From assembly GCA_004557315.1 (NCBI GenBank), contig SFEH01000005.1, positions 1-64,000 on the forward strand: a stretch of DNA of 64,000 nucleotides, read 5' to 3'. The translations under genes were made by a program, and so were the position numbers. Positions 45,297 through 54,717 of the stretch are shown here, one piece after another (position 1 is the stretch's first letter; each line of letters starts with the position of its first letter). The notes beneath the pieces were generated by a model. It worked only from the letters and a program-made list of their open reading frames with translations, was not told the DNA's origin and ran no database searches. The stretch is from Bacteroidales bacterium. Its GTDB lineage: Bacteria; Bacteroidota; Bacteroidia; Bacteroidales; UBA3663.

Positions 45297-47141
45297 TCAG
45301 CGCTTGGCAGGCTTTGCGTCAAACTCGGCCTTCTTCTGCTCGTAGTAGCGTTGCATGACGTAGAAGGCGAGTTTCCTCTGGCCGGTGTTGGATACAAGCC
45401 CCTTGCGATTGAACCAGTCCTGGACATCAGACAATGGTCGGCGAGGAGAGAGGAAGTCCTTGAGGATCCATGGCGAGAGGCCAGAGAGGCCGTCGATCTT
45501 GTCCATCATCTTTAGGCCTTCGATATAGAGATCCTCTTGGAACTCTTCGCTGAAGCGGACGTTCTTGTTGGCATGCCAGCCAGCGACTGCACCACCGCCG
45601 AATTCGCTCACGATGACAGGCTTGTCGTATGGCACCTCCCATGTCATCTTGGCTGCATCCTGGGTGTCGCGATACCAGCCGACATACTGGTTGAATGCCA
45701 CCACATCGACATATTCGTTCATGTTGTCCTGCAGGCGGTTGTGATAGTTGGTGGCAGAAGTCACCTCCATCGCCATGCTGATGAGACGAGTGTCGTCGAG
45801 CGAACGGGCGAACTTGGCAAGCGAAGAGAGGAAGCGGTCGCGAGGCTCACTATGAGGAGTCTCGTTGGCTATGCTCCAGATGATGACGTTGGCACGGTTT
45901 TTGTCGCGGCGTATCATGTCGCCAAGCTGACGTTCGGCATTCTTATATGTGTCGGGATTCTCCCAGGCGATGGTCCAGTAGCAAGGAATCTCGCTCCACA
46001 CCATGATGCCCATACGCTCGGCTTCGCGCACAGCATGTTCGTTGTGAGGGTAGTGAGCCAGACGCACGTAGTTGCAGCCCAGCTCCTTTGCCCAGTTGAG
46101 CAATGTGCGAGCATCCTCGGCTGAATGAGCACGACCTTGGCTGAAGGCTTTTTCTTCGTGGATGCTGACACCGCGTAGGAAGATGTGCTTGCCGTTGAGG
46201 AGAATCTTCTTTCCTTGGGTCTCAATGCAGCGGAAGCCTATCTCGTCGGTGAGCACCTCATTGCCCTTGGCAATCTCAACATCGTAGAGCTTCGGGTTTT
46301 CAGGACACCATAGCACAGGCTTTGCCTTGAATGAGATGCTGGCGCGTCCGTCGGCATCGGTCACAACCTTCTGGGCAATCTTGAGTTCAGGGATGCGAAC
46401 TTCGATCTCAACGCCTTCCTGTGGCTTGTTGAGACTGATCCAGCCATAGATATGCTGCCAGTTCTTCTTGTCGAGCTGGATGCTGTAGTCCTGGATGAAA
46501 GTCGTCTCGACAGGCACGAGGAGCACATCGCGAGTGATGCCGCCGTAGTTCCACCAGTCGAAGATATTGGTAGGAATGGCTTCTGGATGGCGCTTGTTAT
46601 CGACCTTCACAATCACATTGTTCTGTCCTTCTTTCAGAGCATCGGTGATGTCGAAGTTGAAAGGCGTGAAGCCACCGAAGTGAGTGCCCTGCTTCTTGCC
46701 GTTGACATAGACCACAGCTTCGTAGTTGACAGCGCCGAAATAGAGCAGCATGCGCTTGTCGGCTTGTGGCTTATAGTCGAAGGTGCGACGGAACCATACA
46801 GTGCCCTCGTAGAAGAAGAGACGTTCGTCCTGAATGTTCCAGTCGCCAGGGATGTCCATCTGGTCGGTGGTGTCGAAATTGTATTCTACCAGTTCGAGCG
46901 GAGATTTCTGATGAGCATCGAGGAAGAAGCCCCAAGGAGATTCTTTCATTCGGTAGTCGTAGAAGCCGATTTCCTGCTGGTCGATGATGTAACGCCATTT
47001 TCCGTTGAGCGAAGTCACGTCCTGACGGCCATAGATGTTGCCGACGAGAGGAATCTCGGTCGATGCTTGAGGTTGCTGTGCATGAAGCCCCGCAAGGGAA
47101 ACGACAGCAAGCAGAGCGGAGAGAATGTAGCGAATTTTCAT
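45297..47141 (-). CDS. Exported GH2 glycoside hydrolase (beta-glucuronidase/galactosidase-like)
   Basis: 614 residues from the ATG at 47141, where the signal peptide MKIRYILSALLAVVSLAGLHAQ begins. Domain order: jelly-roll sugar-binding domain (about 25-200; DIPGDWNIQDERLFFYEGTVWF), immunoglobulin-like domain (about 200-300), then a TIM barrel from GKHIFLRGVSIHEE. Acid/base Glu427 is in IIWSIANETPHSEPRD and nucleophile Glu513 is in VIVSEFGGGAVAGWH. The motifs fit the shorter beta-glucuronidase-like GH2 group, though beta-galactosidase or beta-mannosidase remain possible. A -7 element (TATTTTTG reversed, 47180-47173) precedes it. Confidence 0.9.
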   Translation of the reverse strand: MKIRYILSALLAVVSLAGLHAQQPQASTEIPLVGNIYGRQDVTSLNGKWRYIIDQQEIGFYDYRMKESPWGFFLDAHQKSPLELVEYNFDTTDQMDIPGDWNIQDERLFFYEGTVWFRRTFDYKPQADKRMLLYFGAVNYEAVVYVNGKKQGTHFGGFTPFNFDITDALKEGQNNVIVKVDNKRHPEAIPTNIFDWWNYGGITRDVLLVPVETTFIQDYSIQLDKKNWQHIYGWISLNKPQEGVEIEVRIPELKIAQKVVTDADGRASISFKAKPVLWCPENPKLYDVEIAKGNEVLTDEIGFRCIETQGKKILLNGKHIFLRGVSIHEEKAFSQGRAHSAEDARTLLNWAKELGCNYVRLAHYPHNEHAVREAERMGIMVWSEIPCYWTIAWENPDTYKNAERQLGDMIRRDKNRANVIIWSIANETPHSEPRDRFLSSLAKFARSLDDTRLISMAMEVTSATNYHNRLQDNMNEYVDVVAFNQYVGWYRDTQDAAKMTWEVPYDKPVIVSEFGGGAVAGWHANKNVRFSEEFQEDLYIEGLKMMDKIDGLSGLSPWILKDFLSPRRPLSDVQDWFNRKGLVSNTGQRKLAFYVMQRYYEQKKAEFDAKPAKR

Positions 47142-47210
47142 AGCGATAAAAATTATGTTTGTGTGTATTTTCTGCAAAAATAATCATTTCCTGAATAATA
47201 TCTGCAATTT

Positions 47211-47243
47211 ATTTGCAAATATTTTTATTTTACCTTATTTTTG
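47211..47243 (+). promoter_or_regulatory. Promoter of the 43-aa gene
   Basis: TTG at 47211-47213, 22-bp spacer, TATTTTTG at 47236-47243, 24 bp before the ATG. Confidence 0.55.
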
Positions 47244-47267
47244 CCGCAAAATATAGAATATTACAAT

Positions 47268-47399
47268 ATGGCAGACAACTTTTTGGAAAGACAATATGCA
47301 GCTTATGAGGAACGAAAGGCTGCAATGAAGTCGGGGAAAAAGGCAAGCGCGTCGAAGACGAAGTTCTATACCCGACCAGGAAAGAAAGTGGAGAAGTAA
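47268..47399 (+). CDS. Small conserved basic protein (43 aa)
   Basis: MADNFLERQYAAYEERKAAM followed by a Lys/Ser-rich tail ending PGKKVEK. The MADNFLE start recalls a short protein I have seen annotated in many Bacteroidales genomes, sometimes mislabelled as a dehydrogenase. It has its own promoter (TTG at 47211, TATTTTTG at 47236-47243) and a clean terminator just after the stop, which supports a real gene. Function unknown; its charge suggests a nucleic-acid or ribosome contact, which is only a guess. Confidence 0.7.
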   Translation: MADNFLERQYAAYEERKAAMKSGKKASASKTKFYTRPGKKVEK

Positions 47400-47408
47400 C
47401 AAGACAGA

Positions 47409-47439
47409 AAGAGCCGGCAAGTAAATGCCAGCTCTTTTT
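47409..47439 (+). terminator. Terminator of the 43-aa gene
   Basis: AGAGCCGGCA paired with TGCCAGCTCT (one mismatch), then TTTTTT, about 10 bp after the stop. Confidence 0.75.
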
Positions 47440-47498
47440 TATTACATATATGACTTTCTTTTTACATAAAAGACTTTAGGAAAAAGCCATGACATGAC

Positions 47499-49724
47499 TT
47501 ACTCTGCAACGAGATGGAGCACACGTGAGCTCCAGTCATTCTGCTTGTGATATTCTACAGTATGGCTCTTTGGGATCTCGAGTCCGACGTTCATGAGATA
47601 GGCACCGCTGAAGCTCTTGCCCTCGAAGTCGAGAGGACGGGTGTCGATGCGATTGAGCTCATGGATGGTGTATGTCTTGTTAGGGTCAAGTCCTGCCATC
47701 TTAACGCGAGGGAAGTGCTGGTTCATGAATGTCTCGAGCTTCCACCAGTAGAACACTGCCTGATTCTTGTCTTCGCCCACATACATCACCGATGCGAGGT
47801 CCTGACCAGCATAAGGAGAGAGGAGACGGTAGAGGTCGCCAAACTGCACGATAGGACGGATCTTCTTGTAGTCGGCAATAGCCTTGCGGCACAGATCCTT
47901 CTCTTCGTCGGTCATGTGCTTTGGCTGGATCTCCATTCCGAGGCGTCCGCTCATGGCAACGTCGATGCGGAACTTGAGAGGTGTGGTGCGGAAAGTCTGA
48001 TGGTTTGGTGCAGCCGAGATGTGACTTGCCATGGCAATGGCAGGGTAGAAGTAAGATGTTCCCCACTGCATGCGCACACGCTGCAAAGCATCGGTATTGT
48101 CGCTCACCCAGAACTCATCGAAGTAAGGGAGCAAGCCGTAGTTGACACGTCCGCCACCAGAAGCACAGTCCTGAATGACCACATCAGGATACTTCTCACG
48201 TATGCGCTGGCAGGTCTTGATCAAGCCTTCGTGGTATTTGATGTAGAGGTGTGACTGATCTTCCATTGGAAGATACTGCGAACCATGGTTCATCACTGGA
48301 GCATTGGCATCCCACTTGATATATGCAATCTCTGGATAGTTGGTGAGGAGGGTGTCAACGAGGTTGAACACGAAGTCCTGAACCTTTGGATTTGCCATAT
48401 CGAGAACCACCTGTGTGCCGCCACGTCCCAAGACTGGCTCGCGACCTGGAGCCTTGATAATCCAGTCAGGATGAGCCTCATAGAGTTCAGATACGGTATT
48501 TGACATCTCTGGCTCGATCCAGATGCCGAACTTCACGCCATTCTTCTTGGCATCGCGCAACAGACCGTTGATGCCATCAGGGAGTTTGCGGGTATCCACT
48601 ACCCAGTCACCGAGCGATGAGTTATCGACATTGCGAGGATATTTGTCGCCAAACCATCCGTCGTCCATCACGAAGAGTTCGCCACCCATTGATGCGATGT
48701 CCTTCATCATCTGATCCATCTCTGGAGCCTTGATGTCGAGATATACGCCTTCCCAAGAGTTGAGCAGGATCATGCGTTCCTGATTGCCGTGGCGAAGCTG
48801 ATAGCGACGAGCCCAGCGGTGGAAAGCCTGACTCACGCCATTGGTACCCTTGGTTGAATAGGTGATGGCAGAATGTGGAGTGGTGAAGGTCTCGCCCTTC
48901 TTGAGGTGGTATTCCGAATTGTCGGGATTGATGCCTGCGAAGTAATAGTGATAGTCGGTATCGTCGGTGTCGATTGTGACGCGATAAGGACCGCTGTAGA
49001 GCAAAGACGCACCGATCACAGCACCTTCGTTCTCCTGTGCCTTGCCGTCGAGCGAGAGCATGACCTCATTGCGGCTGATGAACGCATTGCGGATGCCGTC
49101 TTTCTCCTTGAGCACGATGGTTCCGTTGGTCAATGGCTCATCGTAGAGCTGTGCCTCGGCAGCCCATGTGCCATGGAAGTGAGAGCACCATACATTGCCT
49201 CGGCGCACAGGCAGGAGAGGGTTGTAGAACTGTGTGAGAGTGACAGTCTTCTTCTCGCCATTGGTGATGTCGCTCCAGTATTCAATCATATCCACATCGT
49301 CGTAGCTCTGATAGTAGAGACGCACGGTGGTAGGATAGAGAGGGTCGGTGAGAGTGATGGTGAGCAATTCTCCGGAACGGTCAGCACCGTTTGGAGCCTT
49401 GTCCTTGATCGAAGAAACCTTATAGTCTGAAATCAGCATCTGTGTTGACATGTTGCCATCTGCATGACGCATGGCAAGACATGTCTCGGTAGTAGTATGT
49501 GTTGCACCGTAGGCAGGATAGAGTTCGGCACGTCCGCCAGAGAGCGATGGCAGCTGTGCAATGTCCTGTGACTTGAGGGCGGGACCATAATAGACAAATA
49601 GAGGCTCTGCACCCTTGTTCAGCTCGAGCACGAGGCTGTTGTTAGGTGTGCGGAGCTCAATCTTTTCAGCCATGGCAGTGCTTGCTGCAAATAATGCCGA
49701 AAGGAATATGAGACTCTTTTTCAT
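47499..49724 (-). CDS. Exported GH36 alpha-galactosidase
   Basis: 741 residues. Signal peptide MKKSLIFLSALFAASTAMA. An N-terminal beta-supersandwich (about 25-310) is followed by the TIM barrel. Nucleophile Asp472 is in IAYIKWDANAPVMNHG and acid/base Asp542 is in EFWVSDNTDALQR. FVMDDGWFGDKYPRN, DCASGGGRVNYGLL and the C-terminal beta domain (VLHLVAE) fit GH36. It removes alpha-1,6-galactose from galactomannan and raffinose-type sugars. Lying 110 bp after manA at the end of the mannan operon, it plausibly strips galactose branches before GH26-product processing. A hairpin at 49786-49816 may partly separate its expression. Confidence 0.93.
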   Translation of the reverse strand: MKKSLIFLSALFAASTAMAEKIELRTPNNSLVLELNKGAEPLFVYYGPALKSQDIAQLPSLSGGRAELYPAYGATHTTTETCLAMRHADGNMSTQMLISDYKVSSIKDKAPNGADRSGELLTITLTDPLYPTTVRLYYQSYDDVDMIEYWSDITNGEKKTVTLTQFYNPLLPVRRGNVWCSHFHGTWAAEAQLYDEPLTNGTIVLKEKDGIRNAFISRNEVMLSLDGKAQENEGAVIGASLLYSGPYRVTIDTDDTDYHYYFAGINPDNSEYHLKKGETFTTPHSAITYSTKGTNGVSQAFHRWARRYQLRHGNQERMILLNSWEGVYLDIKAPEMDQMMKDIASMGGELFVMDDGWFGDKYPRNVDNSSLGDWVVDTRKLPDGINGLLRDAKKNGVKFGIWIEPEMSNTVSELYEAHPDWIIKAPGREPVLGRGGTQVVLDMANPKVQDFVFNLVDTLLTNYPEIAYIKWDANAPVMNHGSQYLPMEDQSHLYIKYHEGLIKTCQRIREKYPDVVIQDCASGGGRVNYGLLPYFDEFWVSDNTDALQRVRMQWGTSYFYPAIAMASHISAAPNHQTFRTTPLKFRIDVAMSGRLGMEIQPKHMTDEEKDLCRKAIADYKKIRPIVQFGDLYRLLSPYAGQDLASVMYVGEDKNQAVFYWWKLETFMNQHFPRVKMAGLDPNKTYTIHELNRIDTRPLDFEGKSFSGAYLMNVGLEIPKSHTVEYHKQNDWSSRVLHLVAE

Positions 49725-49785
49725 AATTAATGATGTTTGTAGATTGAATAAAGTGTGCTATAATATAACATTATAGTGTAAAACC

Positions 49786-49816
49786 GCTCTGGCAGAACAA
49801 CTTGTCCTGTCAGAGC
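49786..49816 (-). terminator. Hairpin between manA and the GH36 gene
   Basis: GCTCTGGCAG and CTGTCAGAGC pair (one G-U) around an 11-nt loop. On the minus strand only a short TTTT follows, so it may be a weak terminator or a processing hairpin within the operon. Confidence 0.45.
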
Positions 49817-49834
49817 AGGTAAGTATTGATATTA

Positions 49835-50809
49835 TTAGTGGATTGTAGCTGTCAAGAATGTGGCATTGCCAAAGATGTTAAGCACGTTTTCTGACGCAGG
49901 TACAAGCAGAGTCTCGCCTTGATGCACCTTCACGCCATTGATGTTTGCATCACCATGCAGGCACACTACTATGACAAACGAGTCGGTGTGGAGATCTACT
50001 TGCTGAGCATGCTGAACCACTACGCGGCTTACAGAGAAATAAGGACATTCGACGAGAGGTGCTACTGGCAGAGTGCTGTCGTATGACGAGCGATATTCTG
50101 GATAGACCTTATAGTCGATGGCATCCTTTGCCAATTCGGTGTGAAGCTCGCGGGTGTTGCCATTGGCATCTCGGCGGCCAAAGTCATAGACGCGGTAGGT
50201 GATGTCGCTGGTCTGCTGAATCTCAGCAAGGAAGTTGCCTGCACCGATGGCATGCATGCGTCCTGCAGGGAGGAAGAAGAGGTCGCCTTGATGAGATTCG
50301 TGAGTAGCGATGATGTCAGCCATAGGGTTCACGCCCTCCACCTCATTGGTCAGCAGGTTCTCATATTCGTCGGGAGTGATAGACTTCTTCATGCCTGCAT
50401 AGATCTTTGCACCAGGGTCGCTCTTGATGATATACCACATCTCAGTCTTGCCGGCACAGCGATGGCGCTTGCCTGCCAGTTCATCATCAGGGTGAACCTG
50501 AATGCTGAGATCTTGACGTGAGTCGATGAACTTGACCAACAGAGGAAAGTTGTTGCCAAAACGCTCAAAGACCTTGTCGCCCACGAGAAGACCTTTGTAT
50601 TTGTCGATGAGGGCAGGAAGAGTCATGTCGAGATCAACATCATTGACCAGTCCACGGTCGGCAGTGATGCTTTCGTGACCTGGAACGCCACTGATTTCCC
50701 ACGATTCACCGATATTGGTTTCGTCGGTATGGATACACTTGAATGGAGCAATCTGCTCGCCTCCCCAGATAGTGCTCTTGAGGAAAGGTACAAACTTATA
50801 CGGTTTCAT
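49835..50809 (-). CDS. manA: Mannose-6-phosphate isomerase, class I
   Basis: 324 residues, the short cupin type. It interconverts mannose-6-phosphate and fructose-6-phosphate. Zinc-site residues sit in LSIQVHPDDELAGKRH (Gln, His) and KTEMWYIIKSDPG (Glu), with a third cupin His in FFLPAGRMHAIGAG. In this operon it feeds mannose units released from mannan into glycolysis. A phosphomannomutase, needed to use mannose-1-phosphate, is not in the window and must be encoded elsewhere. It lies 19 bp after the epimerase gene. Confidence 0.94.
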   Translation of the reverse strand: MKPYKFVPFLKSTIWGGEQIAPFKCIHTDETNIGESWEISGVPGHESITADRGLVNDVDLDMTLPALIDKYKGLLVGDKVFERFGNNFPLLVKFIDSRQDLSIQVHPDDELAGKRHRCAGKTEMWYIIKSDPGAKIYAGMKKSITPDEYENLLTNEVEGVNPMADIIATHESHQGDLFFLPAGRMHAIGAGNFLAEIQQTSDITYRVYDFGRRDANGNTRELHTELAKDAIDYKVYPEYRSSYDSTLPVAPLVECPYFSVSRVVVQHAQQVDLHTDSFVIVVCLHGDANINGVKVHQGETLLVPASENVLNIFGNATFLTATIH

Positions 50810-50828
50810 GTTTTTGGTAGATTTTGGA

Positions 50829-52070
50829 TTAGAATTCTCGTTCGATTATCTCAAGACACATGCGGCTGTTGTGGTATGGGCATTTCCAGAACCCAGCCTT
50901 GTCGTCCTTGCGATTGATGTTGCGCTTGCTGTCGCGACTCCAGAACCACTCACCTCCTTCGTAGTCGATGAGGTTGTCCTTGATATATTGCCAGCATTTT
51001 ACACCCTTGTCGAGTGCGTCGGTATCTCCGAAGTACTGGTAGAGATTGAGGAAACCGACCACAGCCTCGGCCTGAACCCACCAGTGACGGTCATCGTCGA
51101 TGTGGCCTGTGTCGAGGTTTGCCTCATGAGTCATCGAGCCATCGGCATTAAGACCCTTCTCGCTTGCTTTGGCAACAAGCTTGACTATAGGCTCAACCTT
51201 TGCCAATACCTCCTTGTCACCAAGAACCAGAGCAGCCTCGTGCATCAGCCACGAACATTCGATGTCGTGACCATAGCTCTCTAACCAGCCTGCTCCTCGT
51301 TTCCAGTCCATGTCGAAGAAGAGGTCGAGGTGATGAGTCTCTGGATTGAGTATCTTGTCGGTGAAGATGTAGATGAGGTTGCGCAAAGCTTTCTCAACCT
51401 CTAAAGTCACTTCCTTGTATTCGTCCTTGTACTTGTCGCAACTAGCCACGCTCTGCAATACACGATAGAGATTGGTGTAAGGCTCAATGATGTGCAGGTG
51501 GGTGTTCTGCGACTTCGGATAGTTGGCATCGAAGTCAGACAGACGCATGTCGGCAATCTCGCCCCATTCACGGGTGCAAGCTTCGATATAGCCGTTGTTG
51601 GCATGATCGAACGAATGTTGCTCGATGCAGTGGAACAGCTCGATCGACTTGTCGAGAGCCTCCTTGTCGTGGGTGGCGCGTGCATATTCAGACAATCCGT
51701 AGATGGCGAAGCCTATTGCATAGAACTGCTTCTTGGTGTCGATAGGGTTGCCATCAGCATCCAGCTCCCAGAAGATTCCGCCATATTCCTTGTCGATGAA
51801 GTGCGATAGTAGATAGTCCTTGGCGTGAGTTGCAGCCTCAAGATACTCAGGACGTTGCAAGACACGGTAAGCAGCAGAGAAAGCCCAGAGGATTCGAGCA
51901 TTGAGGATTCCTCCTTTGCTGGCATCTTTCACGAGAGTGCCATCGCCTCGCATCTGACCATAGAAGCCTCCACGTTCAGTGTCCTGCATCTTAAGCCAAA
52001 ACGAGAGGATGTTGTTCTCAACAACATCCTTCATTTCGGTTTTTAATAAGTTGATAGGTGTATTGTTCAT
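50829..52070 (-). CDS. Cellobiose/mannobiose 2-epimerase
   Basis: 413 residues of the AGE (N-acylglucosamine 2-epimerase) superfamily, an (alpha/alpha)6 barrel. Catalytic-type residues appear in GRDASKGG-like NARILWAFSA, LLSHFIDKEYGG, AHDKEALDKS, the His of NTHLHIIEPYTNL, and HWWVQAEAVVGF near the C-terminus. In mannan users it turns beta-1,4-mannobiose into mannosylglucose, the substrate of the neighbouring phosphorylase. The ATG at 52070 is 2 bp after the symporter stop, so the genes are co-transcribed. Confidence 0.93.
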   Translation of the reverse strand: MNNTPINLLKTEMKDVVENNILSFWLKMQDTERGGFYGQMRGDGTLVKDASKGGILNARILWAFSAAYRVLQRPEYLEAATHAKDYLLSHFIDKEYGGIFWELDADGNPIDTKKQFYAIGFAIYGLSEYARATHDKEALDKSIELFHCIEQHSFDHANNGYIEACTREWGEIADMRLSDFDANYPKSQNTHLHIIEPYTNLYRVLQSVASCDKYKDEYKEVTLEVEKALRNLIYIFTDKILNPETHHLDLFFDMDWKRGAGWLESYGHDIECSWLMHEAALVLGDKEVLAKVEPIVKLVAKASEKGLNADGSMTHEANLDTGHIDDDRHWWVQAEAVVGFLNLYQYFGDTDALDKGVKCWQYIKDNLIDYEGGEWFWSRDSKRNINRKDDKAGFWKCPYHNSRMCLEIIEREF

Positions 52071-52072
52071 TA

Positions 52073-53416
52073 TTACTTTTTCAAAGGGAATTTATAAGCC
52101 AAGAATCCCATAAGGGCAGCAATGGCTGCTGGGAACAGAGAGAAGAGTGACCATACCATAGTCTTGACTGATTCTGGGTCGGTAATAGTTACAACTGTCT
52201 CGCCAGTGTTTGGGTCGGTGGTAGAGATGAGTCCAGCCATGCCAAGAAGGAGAGCGATGAGCGAACCAGAAATAGCGCTTCCGAACTTTTGTGCCATTGT
52301 TCCTGATGAGAAGATCAAGCCGGTAGATGATGCACCATAGGTCTCAGTCGCATAGTCAGATACATCGGCATACATCGACCAAAGGAGTGGAGAGTAGAAA
52401 CCTACTCCGATTGATGTGATGATAGAGACTGCCACCATTACCCAAATGTAGGCAGGATCCATTGGGATGAAGAAATATGCCACCGAAGAGACAGTGCACA
52501 GAATAGCCGACCAGATGAAAGCCCTGCGCTTTGAGCCTACCCAACGGGTGAAGGCTGGAGAGAGTCCACCAAAGATCATGCAGGTCACCTCGCCAAATGC
52601 CATGAAGACTGTGTAGTTGATGATGAGTGCACCAATGGTAACATCGCCTCCAAGGCAGTAGGTCATCATGTAGCCAGCAGCAGCATAGCGGAACCCGTTG
52701 AAGAAGTTGGTGCTGATCGCCACCAGGGTCATATAGATCCACGGCTTGTTGGCGATGAGGTCGGAATACTGCTTGGTTGAGAATTTTTCGGCACGCTTAG
52801 GCTTGATGCGCTCCTTGGTGAGCAAGCCACATGCCAAAGTCATTACTGCGGCAACAACACCGAAGCCTGCACCAAGCACAGAATACTGGTGTGCCTCGGA
52901 ACCTCCGACCCACTTCTGGAGATATGGGAAAGAGATCAAGGTCACGAAGCCCATAGCATAGGCACCGACCATGCGGTATGACGAGAACTGGTTTTTTTCG
53001 TCATCGTCTTCGGTCATCACTCCGAGCAAAGAGCCGTAAGGCACATTGACCAAGGTATAGACCGCCATCATGAGCAGGTAGAAGGTATAAGCCCACACAC
53101 GCTTACCGCCAGGACCGAGTTCAGGTGTGAAGAGAAGACATGCGAAGATGATGCCGAATGGGATAGATCCCCAGATGAGCCACGGACGATAAGTGCCCCA
53201 GCGGCTCTGTGTTCGGTCGGCGATTGAACCCATCAGTGGGTCGGTGACCACATCGAACATGCGGGCGATGAGCATCAGGAGTCCGGCATCGGCAAATGAT
53301 AGTCCGAACACGTTGGTGAAGAACAGAGGGAAGGCTGTTGACATGATTTTCCAAGTGATACCTCCCGAAGCTGCATCACCCAAGGCATAGCCGATTTTTT
53401 CTTTTAATGTTGCCAT
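52073..53416 (-). CDS. GPH-family sugar:cation symporter
   Basis: 447 residues, about 12 membrane helices. It fits the glycoside-pentoside-hexuronide (MelB-like) family: GYALGDAASGGITWK at the start, LMLIARMFDVVTDPLMGSIADRTQSRWG (given in parts: ARMFDVVTDP, GSIADRTQSRWG) and RPWLIWGSIPFG. The Asp residues of the cation site (FDVVTDP) are present. By position it most likely imports mannobiose or mannooligosaccharides across the inner membrane. A possible internal promoter (TATATTTG reversed, 53475-53468) lies between it and the phosphorylase. Confidence 0.9.
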   Translation of the reverse strand: MATLKEKIGYALGDAASGGITWKIMSTAFPLFFTNVFGLSFADAGLLMLIARMFDVVTDPLMGSIADRTQSRWGTYRPWLIWGSIPFGIIFACLLFTPELGPGGKRVWAYTFYLLMMAVYTLVNVPYGSLLGVMTEDDDEKNQFSSYRMVGAYAMGFVTLISFPYLQKWVGGSEAHQYSVLGAGFGVVAAVMTLACGLLTKERIKPKRAEKFSTKQYSDLIANKPWIYMTLVAISTNFFNGFRYAAAGYMMTYCLGGDVTIGALIINYTVFMAFGEVTCMIFGGLSPAFTRWVGSKRRAFIWSAILCTVSSVAYFFIPMDPAYIWVMVAVSIITSIGVGFYSPLLWSMYADVSDYATETYGASSTGLIFSSGTMAQKFGSAISGSLIALLLGMAGLISTTDPNTGETVVTITDPESVKTMVWSLFSLFPAAIAALMGFLAYKFPLKK

Positions 53417-53489
53417 AGTATTGGTTTTAATTATTATATTTGCAGGTTTTAGATTTTAAAATCGCTGCAAATATAATAATTTTTTTTAT

Positions 53490-54710
53490 TTATCGGTTAA
53501 GAAAAGCAATATTTTTATCAATAAGTGCATTTCTGGTCTTAACTGAAGCACCAGTTGTGAGTCCGTCGCTTGGTGTATTCATGCAATAATCGACGAGTTG
53601 TCCGATGGTTGATGTTGCCACATGCATGCGGGTGTCGCTTGCTGCATAGTAGATAAACACCTTGTCGTCCATCGAGTGCATGTCAGCACCTGTGCCGCCT
53701 TCTGCAATCCAGCCGTTGGTGAACAATACGTTCATCACGTCGCCGATATATTCGCCTCCCTGTGGCACCATCAGTGCGCCGCCAGGAGTGGCAATCTCGC
53801 GCCAAGGCTCGTCGAGGGCAGTCATATACATATATAATACATAACGCAGACCGCTAGCGCAACCACGCACGCCATGAGCAAGGTGGAGCCAGCCCTTTGG
53901 TGTCTTGAAAGGATGAGGACCTTCGCCATTCTTCACTTCCTTGATGGTATGATAATAGCGCTGATCGATGATCTTCTCTTCGTTCACTACGGCATTGGTG
54001 ATATCGTCAACGAGAGCCCAGCCGATGCCTCCGCCGCTGCCTGCGTCGATGAATCCGTCCTGTGGACGAGTATAGAGAGCATACTTGCCATCGACAAATT
54101 CAGGGTGGAGCACCACATTGCGCTGCTGAGACTTGCTCTTGAGGTCAGGCAGACGCTCCCAGTTCACAAGATCCTTGGTGCGTGCAATGCCGCAGGTGGC
54201 AGTAGCTGCGCTGAGGTCTCCAGGGCGGCTGTCATCATGACGCTCTACGCAGAAGAGTCCGTAGATCCAGCCATCTTCATGCTGTGTCAGACGCATGTCA
54301 TAGACGTTGGTGGCAGGAGCATCGAGTCCTGCAGCACATGTTCCTTCCGGTGCTTCAGGCATTGTGATAGGATGCTCCCAGAAACGGAAGTTATCGACAC
54401 CATTTGGCGATTCGGCAACGGCAAAGAACGACTTGCGGTCGGCTCCCTCTACACGAACCACCAGCACATACTTGTCGCCCCACTTGATTGCTCCAGAGTT
54501 GAGAGTGGCATTGACGCCTATTCTCTCCATGAAGTATGGATTGGTCTCTGGATTGAAGTCGTAGCGCCATGCCAATGGTACTGTCTCAGCTTCGATGATT
54601 GGGTTCTCCCAGCGTGTATATACGCCATTGCCCTCAATTGGGCTATTCTTTTTTGTTACAAATGCCTCATGTTGAGCTTCAACAAAGGCTTTTCTTTCTT
54701 CGAATGTCAT
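53490..54710 (-). CDS. 4-O-beta-D-mannosyl-D-glucose phosphorylase (GH130)
   Basis: 406 residues from the ATG at 54710 (MTFEERKAFVEAQHEAF). The open frame runs further but overlaps the GH26 gene. GH130 subfamily 1 marks: FMERIGVNATLNSGAIKWGD, YVLVVRVEGADRKSFF, ATNVYDMRLTQHEDGWIYG (catalytic Asp) and GWLHLAHGVRGCASGLRY. It phosphorolyses mannosylglucose to mannose-1-phosphate and glucose, saving one ATP. It is cytoplasmic. Together with the epimerase this is the established Bacteroidetes mannobiose route. The start is 7 bp after the GH26 stop. Confidence 0.95.
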   Translation of the reverse strand: MTFEERKAFVEAQHEAFVTKKNSPIEGNGVYTRWENPIIEAETVPLAWRYDFNPETNPYFMERIGVNATLNSGAIKWGDKYVLVVRVEGADRKSFFAVAESPNGVDNFRFWEHPITMPEAPEGTCAAGLDAPATNVYDMRLTQHEDGWIYGLFCVERHDDSRPGDLSAATATCGIARTKDLVNWERLPDLKSKSQQRNVVLHPEFVDGKYALYTRPQDGFIDAGSGGGIGWALVDDITNAVVNEEKIIDQRYYHTIKEVKNGEGPHPFKTPKGWLHLAHGVRGCASGLRYVLYMYMTALDEPWREIATPGGALMVPQGGEYIGDVMNVLFTNGWIAEGGTGADMHSMDDKVFIYYAASDTRMHVATSTIGQLVDYCMNTPSDGLTTGASVKTRNALIDKNIAFLNR

Positions 54711-54717
54711 TTTTTTA